DNA of 64,000 bases from Aquabacter sp040755535 (GTDB lineage Bacteria; Pseudomonadota; Alphaproteobacteria; Rhizobiales; Xanthobacteraceae). The first letter of the stretch is position 1. Every line of letters starts with the position of its first letter. Under the pieces are notes generated by a model, which searched no databases, was not told the origin of the DNA, and saw nothing but the letters and a program-made list of their open reading frames with translations. Where the stretch lies: contig JBFMAV010000006.1 in assembly GCA_040755535.1 (NCBI GenBank), positions 1-64,000 on the forward strand, given 5' to 3'. The position numbers and the translations under genes are program-made. Positions 16,553 to 25,298 of the stretch are shown here, in pieces.

Positions 16553-18177
16553 GCGCGCGCCGCCGTCGGATGGACCGCGCCGCCGACCACGGTGGCGAGG
16601 ATCGCAATGTCCTTCAGGGCCTCGGGCGGCGTCGTCAGGGGATCGTCCGCGAGCACCGCGAAATCGGCCTGCTTGCCCGGCGTGATGGAGCCGATCTGCG
16701 TGTCCATGTGCAGCGTAAAGGCGGCGCCGAGCGTGATGGCATGAAGCGCCTGCTCGATGCTCAGCCGCTCGTCGGGACCGAGCACCGCGCCGGACGACGA
16801 CATGCGGTTGACTGCGCACCACGCCACGAACAGGGGGCCGAGGGGCGTGACAGGGGCATCGGAATGGATCGAAAAGGGAAGTCCCATCCGCAGGGCGCTG
16901 GCGGCCGGATTCATGCGCGCCACGCGCTCGGGGCCGATGGTGATGTCGCGATGCACGTCGCCCCAATAATACAGATGGTTCGAGAACAGATTGACGCACA
17001 GCCCGAGGTCCTTGGCGCGCGCGAGCTGCTCGGGCCGGGCCATCTGGCAATGCTGGAGCGTGTGCCGGTGATCGGCCCGCGGCGTCTTTTCCTGCGCCGC
17101 CGCGATGGCTTCCAGCGCGGCATCCGTCGCCTCGTCGCCATTGGTGTGGATGTGCAGCTGCACGCCGGCCGCGTGGTAGATGCCGACGATGCGCTTAAGG
17201 TCGTCGGGCGCCACATACCACAGGCCGTTGGGCGCCCCATTGTGATAGCCCGGCGCCCCGAGGCGCGCGGTGAAGCCTTGGATGGACCCGTCCACGATGA
17301 TTTTCACCAGGCCGAATCTCAGGCGCTCGGTATTTTCCGCGCGCAGCGCCGCGATCCGCGCCACGCCCTCTTCCGGCGCGCAGGAGGCGGAGGCGAGCGC
17401 CGGCACGATGCGCACCGGCAGGTCGGGGGTGCAGGCCGCCCGGTAGATCTCCACGGTGCGCGCGGGCAGATCGTTGTGCAGGTCCGCGATGGTCGTGATG
17501 CCCTGAACCTGGGCGGCGCCGGCGAACCGGACCACGTCGGCAGGCTCCAGGTCGCCGGTCCAGGAGGTCCAGCCGAGCGCGCGCAACAGGCGCAGGCGCG
17601 GCGCGATCCCCTGCAATTCTCCGCTCGGCGCCCCATCCTCGTGCTTCACCACGCCGGCGATCGCGGTCTCCGAGGTGAAGCCGGCAAGGTCGAGCACGCG
17701 GCTGTTGGCGACGATGATATGCAGGCTGGCGTGGAACACCACGATGGGCCGATCCGGCGAGATGCGGTCCAGATCGCGCCGCGTCAGGCGCGCGCCGGCG
17801 ATGTGCAGCGGGTCGAAGCCCCAGCCCACCAGGACGCTGTCGCCGGGGTCCGCATCATGCGCCTGGGCAAGGCGGTCGATCACGGCGTCGATGGAGGCAA
17901 GGCCCGCCACCCTTTTCCCCGCGGGATCGCGCCGCTCGCCCGCGCCCACGTAAGTGTATTTCCAGAGGGTGCCTTCCATCACATGGGCGTGGCCCTCGAC
18001 GAAGCCGGGCAGGATCACCGCCTCGGCGAAGCGTTGGTCCAGGGGGAGCCCCACGAAATCCGAGGCCGTGCCCACCGACAGGATGCGCCCGTCCCGAACC
18101 GCCACATGGGTGGCCTCGGGGCACGACGGGTCCATGGTGATGATGCGGCGTGCTTCGAAAACCGTCGTCTCGCCCAC
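16549..18177 (-). CDS. metal-dependent amidohydrolase (YtcJ-like, amidohydrolase family 3)
   Basis: A 542-residue TIM-barrel amidohydrolase. Metal-site motifs are LPGFVEGHAHVMEG (paired histidines after the first strand), the barrel histidines in HIHTNGDEAT and HTLQHCQMA, and the late aspartate in SIHSDAPVTP, followed by TPGKQADFAVLADDPL. The family hydrolyses amide or formamide bonds; the YtcJ subgroup acts on varied small amides. I chose GTG at 18177 because GAGGAGA lies 7 nt upstream; the ATG at 18288 has no SD. It is the first gene of the amidohydrolase-cobW-ABC operon and has no signal peptide, so it acts in the cytoplasm on imported material. Confidence 0.85.
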   Translation of the reverse strand: MGETTVFEARRIITMDPSCPEATHVAVRDGRILSVGTASDFVGLPLDQRFAEAVILPGFVEGHAHVMEGTLWKYTYVGAGERRDPAGKRVAGLASIDAVIDRLAQAHDADPGDSVLVGWGFDPLHIAGARLTRRDLDRISPDRPIVVFHASLHIIVANSRVLDLAGFTSETAIAGVVKHEDGAPSGELQGIAPRLRLLRALGWTSWTGDLEPADVVRFAGAAQVQGITTIADLHNDLPARTVEIYRAACTPDLPVRIVPALASASCAPEEGVARIAALRAENTERLRFGLVKIIVDGSIQGFTARLGAPGYHNGAPNGLWYVAPDDLKRIVGIYHAAGVQLHIHTNGDEATDAALEAIAAAQEKTPRADHRHTLQHCQMARPEQLARAKDLGLCVNLFSNHLYYWGDVHRDITIGPERVARMNPAASALRMGLPFSIHSDAPVTPLGPLFVAWCAVNRMSSSGAVLGPDERLSIEQALHAITLGAAFTLHMDTQIGSITPGKQADFAVLADDPLTTPPEALKDIAILATVVGGAVHPTAARA

Positions 18178-18313
18178 TTCGCAGTCTCCTCGCGCTCCAA
18201 TCGAGTATGAGCGCGGAGGCGGCAAACCACAGGGGCCAGCGGGCAAAGAGCGATGGGGCCAGTGGGCGCGCGCCGGAGGCCGCGCCACGGGGCCGGCGCG
18301 GGAACCGGTTTCG

Positions 18314-19228
18314 TCAGGCGAAGCGCACGTTCGTCAGGGTCTCGGACACGTCCCACAGGCGCGCGGCGACGGCGAGGTCTTCGGCTTTAACTGGCGGGGC
18401 TTCGGCGGTGGGATAGCCACGGGTGCCGGCCAGCCGGTCGGGGCCGTAATAGCCGCCGGTCTGCGCGGCGGGGTCCGTCGCGGCATAGAGCGTCGGCAGG
18501 GCCCCCTGCCAGACCGGCTGGAACAGGAACCAGAGCTGGCGCCGCATGAATCCATGCAGGCTTGCCTTGCCCGCGCCATTGAAGATGAGGTCGGTGCGCG
18601 TGATGCCGGGATGGGCGGCGAGGCTCTCCACGCCCCAGCCGGCGGACAGGCTGCGCCGGCTGAGCTCGAAGGCGAACATGATGCAGGCCAGCTTCGACTG
18701 GGCGTAGGCGGTGAAGGGATGGTAGCCCTGCTGCGACTGAAGGTCATCGAAATGGATCGCGCCGGTGCGCGCGGCAACGCTGCCGAGCGTCACCACACGC
18801 GGCTTTTTTCCCTTGCGCAGCAGCGGCATGAGCCGCGCCGTCAGCGCGAAATGGCTGAGATAATTGGTGCCCATCTGCAACTCGAAGCCGTCGGCGGTTT
18901 CGCGCCGCTTCGGCGGCGTCATGACGCCGGCATTGTTGATGAGCAGATCCAGGCTGTCCTGCTCGTCTTCCATCCGCGCCGCGAAGGCGGCGATCGAGGA
19001 AAGGCTGGCAAGGTTCACCTCACCGAAGCGGACGCGGGCGCCCGGCACTTCGGCCTGCACCGCCGTCACGGCCGCCGCGCCCTTGTCCGGGTTGCGCCCG
19101 GCGATCACCACCCGCGCCCCGGCTCGGGCCAGGGCCAGGCTGGTCTCATAGCCAAGCCCGCCGGTTCCCGTGACGATGGCGGAGCGGCCGAGTTGCGAGG
19201 GCATGGTCTCGCTTGTCCATTTGGTCAT
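18314..19228 (-). CDS. short-chain dehydrogenase (retinol-dehydrogenase-like)
   Basis: A 304-residue SDR with cofactor motif VTGTGGLGYETSLALA (an unusual TGTGGLG variant of TGxxxGxG), NNAGVMTPP, the catalytic Ser in TLGSVAAR, and Tyr-x-x-x-Lys in AYAQSKLA. The size and the long C-terminal region with HPGITRTDL match the RDH/WW-domain oxidoreductase-like SDR group often annotated simply as oxidoreductase. The substrate is unknown. It lies 178 bp downstream of an AraC-family gene on the same strand, so that regulator is its probable controller. A second in-frame ATG at 19204 is a possible start. Confidence 0.82.
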   Translation of the reverse strand: MTKWTSETMPSQLGRSAIVTGTGGLGYETSLALARAGARVVIAGRNPDKGAAAVTAVQAEVPGARVRFGEVNLASLSSIAAFAARMEDEQDSLDLLINNAGVMTPPKRRETADGFELQMGTNYLSHFALTARLMPLLRKGKKPRVVTLGSVAARTGAIHFDDLQSQQGYHPFTAYAQSKLACIMFAFELSRRSLSAGWGVESLAAHPGITRTDLIFNGAGKASLHGFMRRQLWFLFQPVWQGALPTLYAATDPAAQTGGYYGPDRLAGTRGYPTAEAPPVKAEDLAVAARLWDVSETLTNVRFA

Positions 19229-19406
19229 GCTGGATCCCAGTTTCGGACGCAGCGGAGCCGGGCGGGGACCTCCCGCCGACCCGAGGCTGCGACCTTAAGG
19301 ATGCCCGTGCGGGCAGGGAAACCTCCATGCCGAATGCGTCAAAAAACATGCCTGATCCTTCAGAGCCCCGCCCCGCGGGGGTCAGGACGTGGCAGGGCGG
19401 TGCCCG

Positions 19407-20327
19407 TCAGGCGGAGCGCAGTTCGCGGCTGCCATATTGGGCCACCAGCCGCTGGAGGTTCATCGCGTCCCGCTTGGGTGCGACGCCGAACATGCGCGCA
19501 TATTCGCGGCTGAACTGTGAGGGGCTTTCATAGCCGACCTGATAGGCGGCATCTGCCACGCTCGCCGCGTCCGACACCATCAGGCGACGGGCTTCCAGCA
19601 GCCGAAGCTGCTTCTGGAACTGGATCGGCGTCATGGAGGTGAGCGACTTGAAATGCTGATGGAAGGACGAGGGGCTCATGCGCGCCACCTCCGCCAGATG
19701 CTCCACGCGCAAGGTGCTGGCGAAATTCTCGCGCAGCAACGCGATGGCCTTCACCAGCCGCATGATGCTCGATTCCGGCAGCGCCAGATTGCACAATTCT
19801 CCACCATGGGGTCCGCTGAGCAGCCAGTAGCAGATTTCCCGCATCACGGAGGGAAAGAGGATCGGGATGCCCTGCCGGGTGGTGCACATGCGCACCAGGC
19901 GGTGGATGCAGTCCTCCAACGGTGCGTCCACTTGTCCGACAAAGACGCAGGAGCCGGGTGCGGCGGGAGCCGGCGGGTTTTCAAGCCGCTCCAGCACCTC
20001 GCGCAGCATTGCCACGTCCAGCTCGATGGTCATGCCCACGAAGGGCGCCTGCGGGCTCGCCTGGGCGATCCGCCCGCTGGCCGGCAGCTCGACGCTGACC
20101 ACGAGGCACTCCATCGCCCCGTAATCCAGCACCTGATCGCCGAACAGGATCTGCTTCGCTCCCTGCAGCACGATGCATACGGACGGCCGATAGACCTGCC
20201 GCATGGGCATGCGCTGCTCGAAGGAGCGGATGATGTTCACGGTTTCCAGCGGGGTCGGAAACAGGCCCTGGCCGCCGCCCTGGGCATCGATATAGGCAGT
20301 GACCGCGTCGAGGAGCGAGGAGGACAC
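19407..20327 (-). CDS. AraC-family regulator with AraC-type N-terminal domain
   Basis: A 306-residue regulator. The N-terminal effector domain (about residues 20-180) contains YRPSVCIVLQGAKQILFG, a hallmark of the AraC_N (PF06719-type) subgroup. The C-terminal double helix-turn-helix spans about residues 205-300, with VEHLAEVARMSPSSFHQHFK and SVADAAYQVGYESPSQFSREY. GTG 20327 is chosen because AAGGAG lies 6 nt upstream; an ATG at 20429 would add a tail not usual for the group. It is divergent from an MFS gene and upstream of an SDR gene, so it may control either or both. Confidence 0.88.
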   Translation of the reverse strand: MSSSLLDAVTAYIDAQGGGQGLFPTPLETVNIIRSFEQRMPMRQVYRPSVCIVLQGAKQILFGDQVLDYGAMECLVVSVELPASGRIAQASPQAPFVGMTIELDVAMLREVLERLENPPAPAAPGSCVFVGQVDAPLEDCIHRLVRMCTTRQGIPILFPSVMREICYWLLSGPHGGELCNLALPESSIMRLVKAIALLRENFASTLRVEHLAEVARMSPSSFHQHFKSLTSMTPIQFQKQLRLLEARRLMVSDAASVADAAYQVGYESPSQFSREYARMFGVAPKRDAMNLQRLVAQYGSRELRSA

Positions 20328-20491
20328 GGGCGTCTCCTTGGGGCTGGACGGCCAGTCCAGCCTCTGGCCAGCCTCCCTCACCCTAGCGCCGTTTGCAGGA
20401 TTAGGCAAAAATCTTACGGTTTCGGGCATTCGGATCGCCTCCTGGTTCCTTTAGGTTACGTGTGCTGATTACGTCCAGGAAGGCCGCAAGA

Positions 20492-21811
20492 ATGTCAGAA
20501 ATGACTGCGCCGTCAATTGATAAATCTCGGAGTCGATCCCGATCTCGTTCAAATCCTGCCGTTGAATACAGTACGGGTTTGCGTGAAGTCGCGATACTTG
20601 TGATCTTGTTTGCTGTCAGCCTGCTCTCGCAGGTGGATAGAATGCTGCCATTCGTGATGGCTGAGTCCATCAAGACGGAGCTGGGCCTTAGCGATACGCA
20701 AGTAGGCCTGCTCACGGGCCTCGCCTTTGCGGTCTGCTACACGCTGCTCTCGCTGCCTCTGGCCCGCGCCGCCGATCGAGGATCACCGCGTTTTGTGCTG
20801 GTGTCCTGCATCCTGGGATGGAGCGTGATGACCGCCCTGGGCGGGTTTTCCGCAGGCTTCCTGTTCCTCGCCTTGACGCGGGTCGGTGTGGCATTCGGCG
20901 AGGCGGGCGGCACGCCTGCGGGCCACGCCATCATCGCCCGCAAGATCCGCCCGCAGCGGCGCGGCCTCGCCATCGGTCTGTTCTCCATGGGCATCCCGCT
21001 CGGGACCATGGTGGGCTTCGCCGTGGGCGGCGCGGTCAGCGAAAGCCTCGGCTGGCGCTATGCCCTGATGGGTGCCGGGGCGATCGGCCTGGTGGTCGGT
21101 GTGCTCGCCTTGGTCATCATCGGCGCGACCCCGGCCCAAAAACCGACGGCCGCTGCCGCCCGCGAGCCGTTTCTGCAGGCGAGCGTCAAATTGATGACCG
21201 GCCCGGGATTCCGCTGGCTGTTCATCGGCGCCGTGATCGCCAGCTTCGCCGCCGGCCCCTTCTATGCCTTCGCCGTGCCGTTCCTGATCCGCGTCCATGG
21301 TTTCTCCACCAGCGAGGCGGGCATGGCCTTCGGTCTTCTCCAGGGTGCCATGGGCATCCTCGGAACGCTGGTGGGCGGACGCATGTTCGACCGCGCCGTG
21401 CAATCTGGCACCGGCCGGGTTCTCGGCCCTCCGGGCTTCGTCTTCCTCGTGGCGGGCGTCACCACCACGGCCGCCTTGTTCGTCCCGGTCGGCTGGATGT
21501 CGGTGGCGCTGATGGTGCCGGGCATGCTGTCCTTCGCCTTCATGCTGCCCTGGGGCTTCGGCGCCGCCCATCTGGTCGCCGGCAGGGGCAAGGAAGCCAT
21601 GGCGAGCAGCCTTGTCATGATCGGCTCGGGGCTCCTTGGCCCTGCCATCGGCCCATTGATCGTGGGCCTGGTCAGCGATGGCGCAACCGCCGCCGGCCTC
21701 TCCAATGGCCTTGCGCTCGGGCTGCTGACGGTGCCGATCGCCAGCGTCCTGACGGGCCTTGCCATTCTTCTCGCCAACCAGCGGATCGCGGTGCTGCTCC
21801 GCCGCCGCTGA
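20492..21811 (+). CDS. MFS transporter (Spinster-like)
   Basis: A 439-residue major-facilitator protein with twelve predicted helices. The A-motif-like loop between helices 2 and 3 reads ARAADRGSPR, and the first half has SQVDRMLPFVMAESIKTELGLSD, as in Spinster-type and hexuronate-like MFS members. ATG 20492 is preceded by AGGAAGG at good spacing; an in-frame GTG at 20462 is less likely. A short Ser/Arg-alternating cytoplasmic tail (SRSRSRSRS) precedes the first helix, and the first 200 bases are less GC-rich than the rest. The substrate is unknown; divergence from the AraC gene suggests inducible import or efflux. Confidence 0.85.
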   Translation: MSEMTAPSIDKSRSRSRSRSNPAVEYSTGLREVAILVILFAVSLLSQVDRMLPFVMAESIKTELGLSDTQVGLLTGLAFAVCYTLLSLPLARAADRGSPRFVLVSCILGWSVMTALGGFSAGFLFLALTRVGVAFGEAGGTPAGHAIIARKIRPQRRGLAIGLFSMGIPLGTMVGFAVGGAVSESLGWRYALMGAGAIGLVVGVLALVIIGATPAQKPTAAAAREPFLQASVKLMTGPGFRWLFIGAVIASFAAGPFYAFAVPFLIRVHGFSTSEAGMAFGLLQGAMGILGTLVGGRMFDRAVQSGTGRVLGPPGFVFLVAGVTTTAALFVPVGWMSVALMVPGMLSFAFMLPWGFGAAHLVAGRGKEAMASSLVMIGSGLLGPAIGPLIVGLVSDGATAAGLSNGLALGLLTVPIASVLTGLAILLANQRIAVLLRRR

Positions 21812-21967
21812 GCCATACCCGGATCGGCCCGCGGACATCCCCAGTCCGCCCGCCGACGAGGCCGCTGTCCGCCATCGCCCCCGGCGCGGCGGCCTCCGCG
21901 ACCACCGAAGCCCCCGCCGCAACCGGGTCCCCTTCGGTGGTCGCTCTCTGTGGTGTCCGCTGTGACG

Positions 21968-22741
21968 TCAGGGCTTCGCTGCGGGGTGCTGCCTGCGCAG
22001 GCGCGTCGCATAACTGTAGCGGTCCGCCGGATGGATGGAGAGGGAGACTTCGGCCATGGAGGCCGGGCTCAGAATATATTGGCGGCGGATTTCCAGGGCA
22101 TGGGCGCCGGGGGCGCTGCCGAGCGCGCCGGCGATCCGCGTGGGAACCCCCACAGCCTTGATGTCCTGCCGGATCTCGCTGATCTGCCGCCCCGACACCT
22201 CCTCCAGCAATGAGCCGAAGATCGCCGGATAGGTGGCGATCCGGGGCCGCATGGCATCGCCATAGGTGTCGTCCACATAGACGTCGGTCCAGCAGATCGG
22301 AGGAGCCGCCGCATTGTCCTTCAGGCAGCGGATGCTGGAGATGCGCAGCCAGCGGCTTCCGGGCCGACAGCCGAGTTGGGCGGCCAGCGCCTCGTCGGCC
22401 ACGACCTCGCCCACCTCCTGAACGCGCCGCTCGGTCTCGAAGCCGAATTGCTGCACCGATTCGACCGAGGACAAGGTCTGCACGAAGCCTTCGGCATCGC
22501 GTGCTGGGCGGGCGGCTTCAACACGGGTCCCCGCGCTCTTTCGGCGGCTGATCAGGCCCGATGCCTGCAATTCGCGCATCGCCGCTCGGATGGTGGACCG
22601 GCTGACGCTGAACTGCTCCGCCAGATCAAGCTCGTTGGGCAGCACCGAGCCCACCGGATGACGCCCCTGCGCAATCGCCTCGGCAAGCACCCGGGCCACA
22701 TAGGCGTAGCGCGTCTCCAAGCCCCATTCCTCCCGTCCCAA
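21968..22741 (-). CDS. GntR/HutC-family repressor with UTRA domain
   Basis: A 257-residue regulator: a GntR winged helix in residues about 10-80 (PNELDLAEQFSVSRSTIRAA, then ELQASGLISRRKSAGTRV) and a UTRA ligand-binding domain after residue 95. It is divergently transcribed from the lyase/TctC/fumarase genes, and a strong AT-rich palindrome sits in between. Repression of that operon, relieved by a small organic acid or derivative, is the natural reading, by inference from position and family. Confidence 0.88.
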   Translation of the reverse strand: MGREEWGLETRYAYVARVLAEAIAQGRHPVGSVLPNELDLAEQFSVSRSTIRAAMRELQASGLISRRKSAGTRVEAARPARDAEGFVQTLSSVESVQQFGFETERRVQEVGEVVADEALAAQLGCRPGSRWLRISSIRCLKDNAAAPPICWTDVYVDDTYGDAMRPRIATYPAIFGSLLEEVSGRQISEIRQDIKAVGVPTRIAGALGSAPGAHALEIRRQYILSPASMAEVSLSIHPADRYSYATRLRRQHPAAKP

Positions 22742-22801
22742 CCCGGCCCATCAAAGGGCGGCTCACTCGCCCGGCGTCAAGAGAGGAGATTGACAGAGTC
22801 G

Positions 22802-22835
22802 TTATGGTCATACATAAAATTATGTACGAACATAA
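22802..22835. promoter_or_regulatory. candidate GntR operator
   Basis: ACATAA (22812-22817) and TTATGT (22820-22825) form a perfect inverted repeat with a 2-bp centre, nested within TTATG (22802-22806) and CATAA (22831-22835). It lies between divergent gntR and the lyase gene, 16 bp before the lyase GTG, in a locally AT-rich stretch. It probably overlaps the lyase promoter. Confidence 0.65.
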
Positions 22836-22850
22836 TGGGAGGAAACAGCC

Positions 22851-24218
22851 GTGGGGAGCACCGTGTTCGACTCGGCCCTGTTCCGGGACATGTTTGGCAC
22901 CGCGCAGATGCGGGCCGTGTTCGCGGACGAGGCGCTGGTGGCGCGATATCTGGAGGTTGAGGCGGCCTTGGCACGTGCCCAGGGCCGGTTGGGCGTCATC
23001 CCGGCCGACGCCGCCCGCCACATCGACGCCACATGCCGCGCCCTCACGGTGGATTTCGAGCGGCTTCGGCAGGAAACGGAGATCGTCGGCTATCCCATCC
23101 TGCCCCTGGTTCACCAATTGGCAGAAGCGGCCGGCACAGCCGGGCGCTATGTGCATTGGGGGGCGACCACCCAGGACATTATGGACACGGCGAGCGTGCT
23201 CCAGCTGCGCGCGGCGCTTGAGATGGTCGAGCAGGACCTCGAAGCGGTCCGCGACCTGCTGCGCGACATGGCGCGCACGCATCGCGATACGCCCATGGCG
23301 GGACGCACCCATCTCCAGCAGGCCCTGCCGGTGACGTTCGGATACAAGGCCGCCGTCTGGCTTTCGGGCGTGGAGCGCCATCTGGAGCGCATCGCGCAGG
23401 CCCGGCCGCGCATCCTGGTCGGATCCTTTTCGGGCGCCGCCGGCACCCTCGCCTCGGTGGGGGAGGGTGGCCTGGAGATGCAGCGCCTGTTCTGCGAGGA
23501 ACTCGGCCTCGGCCAGCCGGCCATCACCTGGCATGTGGCGCGGGACGGGTTCGCGGAGGCCGCCACGCTGCTCGGCCTTATCACCGGCACCCTCGCCAAG
23601 ATCGCGACCGATGTGATGCTCATGGCGTCAACCGAGTTCGGCGAAGTCTCCGAGCCCTTCGTGCCCGGGCGCGGCGCCTCCTCCACCATGCCGCAGAAGC
23701 GCAACCCCATTTCCAGCGAATTGATGCTCGCCGCCGCCAAGGCGGTACGCCAGCATGTGGCCACCATGCTGGACGGCATGATCCATGATTTCGAGCGCGC
23801 CACCGGCCCCTGGCATGTGGAATGGATCGCGCTGCCCGAGTGCTTCCTCCTGAGCGCGGCCTCGCTGGCCCACGCGCGCTTCATGCTCTCGGGCCTCGTG
23901 GTCCATGAGGAGCGCATGCGGCGCAATCTCGGCCTCACCGGCGGGCTGATCGTGGCGGAGGCCGTGATGATGGCCGCCGCACCGCACCTCGGCCGGCAGC
24001 ACGCCCACGACGTGGTCTATGCCGCCTGCCGCGCGGCGATCGAGCAGGGCGGCACGCTCGCCGAGCATCTGGCGGATATACCGGACATCGTGGCCGCGCT
24101 CGGCGGTGTGGCCGGCATCGAAGCGCGCTGCGACCCCGCCAATTATCTCGGCCTGTGCGGCGCCATGGTGGACCGCATTCTGGCGGCCCCCGGCCTGCCG
24201 GCGCGCACCGCTGCCTGA
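22851..24218 (+). CDS. fumarase/aspartase-superfamily lyase (adenylosuccinate lyase / carboxymuconate cycloisomerase-like)
   Basis: A 455-residue enzyme of the fumarase/aspartase superfamily. The three conserved regions are visible: the substrate-binding YVHWGATTQDIMDT, the histidine region AGRTHLQQALPVTFG, and the flexible catalytic loop RGASSTMPQKRNPISSE with the base serine. Overall it resembles PcaB and the PurB-like lyases. Family members break a C-N or C-O bond and usually release fumarate. With a carboxylate receptor and a fumarase-like gene downstream, I infer cleavage of an N- or O-substituted succinate, not purine synthesis. It uses GTG 22851 with SD GGGAGGAAA. No other pca gene is nearby. 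Confidence 0.82.
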   Translation: MGSTVFDSALFRDMFGTAQMRAVFADEALVARYLEVEAALARAQGRLGVIPADAARHIDATCRALTVDFERLRQETEIVGYPILPLVHQLAEAAGTAGRYVHWGATTQDIMDTASVLQLRAALEMVEQDLEAVRDLLRDMARTHRDTPMAGRTHLQQALPVTFGYKAAVWLSGVERHLERIAQARPRILVGSFSGAAGTLASVGEGGLEMQRLFCEELGLGQPAITWHVARDGFAEAATLLGLITGTLAKIATDVMLMASTEFGEVSEPFVPGRGASSTMPQKRNPISSELMLAAAKAVRQHVATMLDGMIHDFERATGPWHVEWIALPECFLLSAASLAHARFMLSGLVVHEERMRRNLGLTGGLIVAEAVMMAAAPHLGRQHAHDVVYAACRAAIEQGGTLAEHLADIPDIVAALGGVAGIEARCDPANYLGLCGAMVDRILAAPGLPARTAA

Positions 24219-24273
24219 TCCACCCCTCGTCCCAAGCGCCCCAAGAGCGTTCGTCGAACCCTGGAGGAAACCC

Positions 24274-25260
24274 ATGTCCACCCTGACCAAGACCTTGTGC
24301 GCGGCAGCTCTCGCCGCCGCCGCCCTGCTGTCCCCGCTCGCGGCGCGGGCGGAGTATCCCGACCGCCCCATCACCCTGATCGTGCCCTTCGCCGCGGGCG
24401 GGCCAACGGACGCCATTGCGCGCCTGATCGCCAAGGGCATGTCTGAAAACCTGAAGCAGACCATCGTGATCGAGAATGTGGGCGGGGCGGGGGGCACCAC
24501 CGGTTCGGCGCGCGCCGCGAAGGCGAAGCCGGACGGCTACACGCTGCTCATCGGCCATGCCGGCACCCATGCCGCGAGCGTCGGCCTCTACACCAAGCTG
24601 CCCTACGATCCGGTGACCAGCTACGAATTCATCGGCGAAATGGGCGATGCGCCCCAGATCCTGGTGGTCAACAAGGACCTGCCCATCACCGATCTGAAGA
24701 GCTTCATCGCCTATGTGAAGGCCAAGGATACGCAGCTCAACTTCGGTACGGCCGGGGTCGGGTCCGCCTCCTATCTCGGCGGGGTGATGCTGAATTCCGC
24801 GCTCGGGACCAACGTGCCCCCGGTCCATTATCGCGGCGCCGGCCCGGCCATGAACGACGTCATCGGCGGTCAGATCCAATATATGGTCGATGTGTCGACG
24901 ACCGCGCTGCCGCAGATCCGCGGCAATACCGTGCGGCCCATCACCGTGCTGCGCTCGCAGCGCATCGCATCCCTGCCCGACCTGCCGGCGACGCCGGAGG
25001 AGGGCATGCCGGGGCTCGATTTCTCGGTGTGGAACGTGCTGCTCGCGCCGGCGGGGACCCCTCGGCCGATCATCGACCGCCTGAACGTGGCCCTGCGGGC
25101 GGCGCTGGCGGACCCGACACTCGCCGCGCGCCTCGCGGAACTCGGCATCGAGCTTCCGGACGAGGCGCGCCGGTCCCCGGAGGGCGCGCGCGCCCATGTG
25201 GCGGCGGAGATCCAGAAATGGGTGCCGGTGGTCAAGGCGACGGGCGTCACCCTCGACTGA
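24274..25260 (+). CDS. tripartite tricarboxylate transporter receptor (TctC/Bug family)
   Basis: A 328-residue periplasmic binding protein of the Bug/TctC family. The signal peptide runs to about residue 26 (cleavage after AARA), followed by EYPDRPITLIVPFAAGGPTD, the family's first signature. GTTGSARAAKAKPDGYTLL, YRGAGPAMNDVIGGQIQYM and AKPs-like late segments are also typical. It binds small carboxylates in the periplasm. No TctA or TctB membrane subunit lies in the window, so it must use a permease encoded elsewhere. SD CTGGAGGAAA precedes ATG 24274. It lies between two lyase genes and probably captures their substrate. Confidence 0.9.
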   Translation: MSTLTKTLCAAALAAAALLSPLAARAEYPDRPITLIVPFAAGGPTDAIARLIAKGMSENLKQTIVIENVGGAGGTTGSARAAKAKPDGYTLLIGHAGTHAASVGLYTKLPYDPVTSYEFIGEMGDAPQILVVNKDLPITDLKSFIAYVKAKDTQLNFGTAGVGSASYLGGVMLNSALGTNVPPVHYRGAGPAMNDVIGGQIQYMVDVSTTALPQIRGNTVRPITVLRSQRIASLPDLPATPEEGMPGLDFSVWNVLLAPAGTPRPIIDRLNVALRAALADPTLAARLAELGIELPDEARRSPEGARAHVAAEIQKWVPVVKATGVTLD

Positions 25261-25270
25261 ACGCGGCTTG

Positions 25271-25292
25271 CGGGCGGACCATCGTCCGCCCG
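25271..25292 (+). other. intercistronic hairpin between tctC-like and fumarase-like genes
   Basis: CGGGCGGAC (25271-25279) pairs perfectly with GTCCGCCCG (25284-25292) across a 4-nt loop, 11 nt after the tctC-like stop and just before the fumarase-like start. There is no T-run, so it may protect the upstream mRNA or lower expression of the downstream gene without ending transcription. Confidence 0.5.
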
Positions 25293-25298
25293 AAACGA

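Noticed and set aside
22626..23534. Minus-strand frame of 302 codons over the lyase start and gntR operator
   Set aside because: It crosses the divergent promoter and is antisense to the conserved lyase N-terminus.
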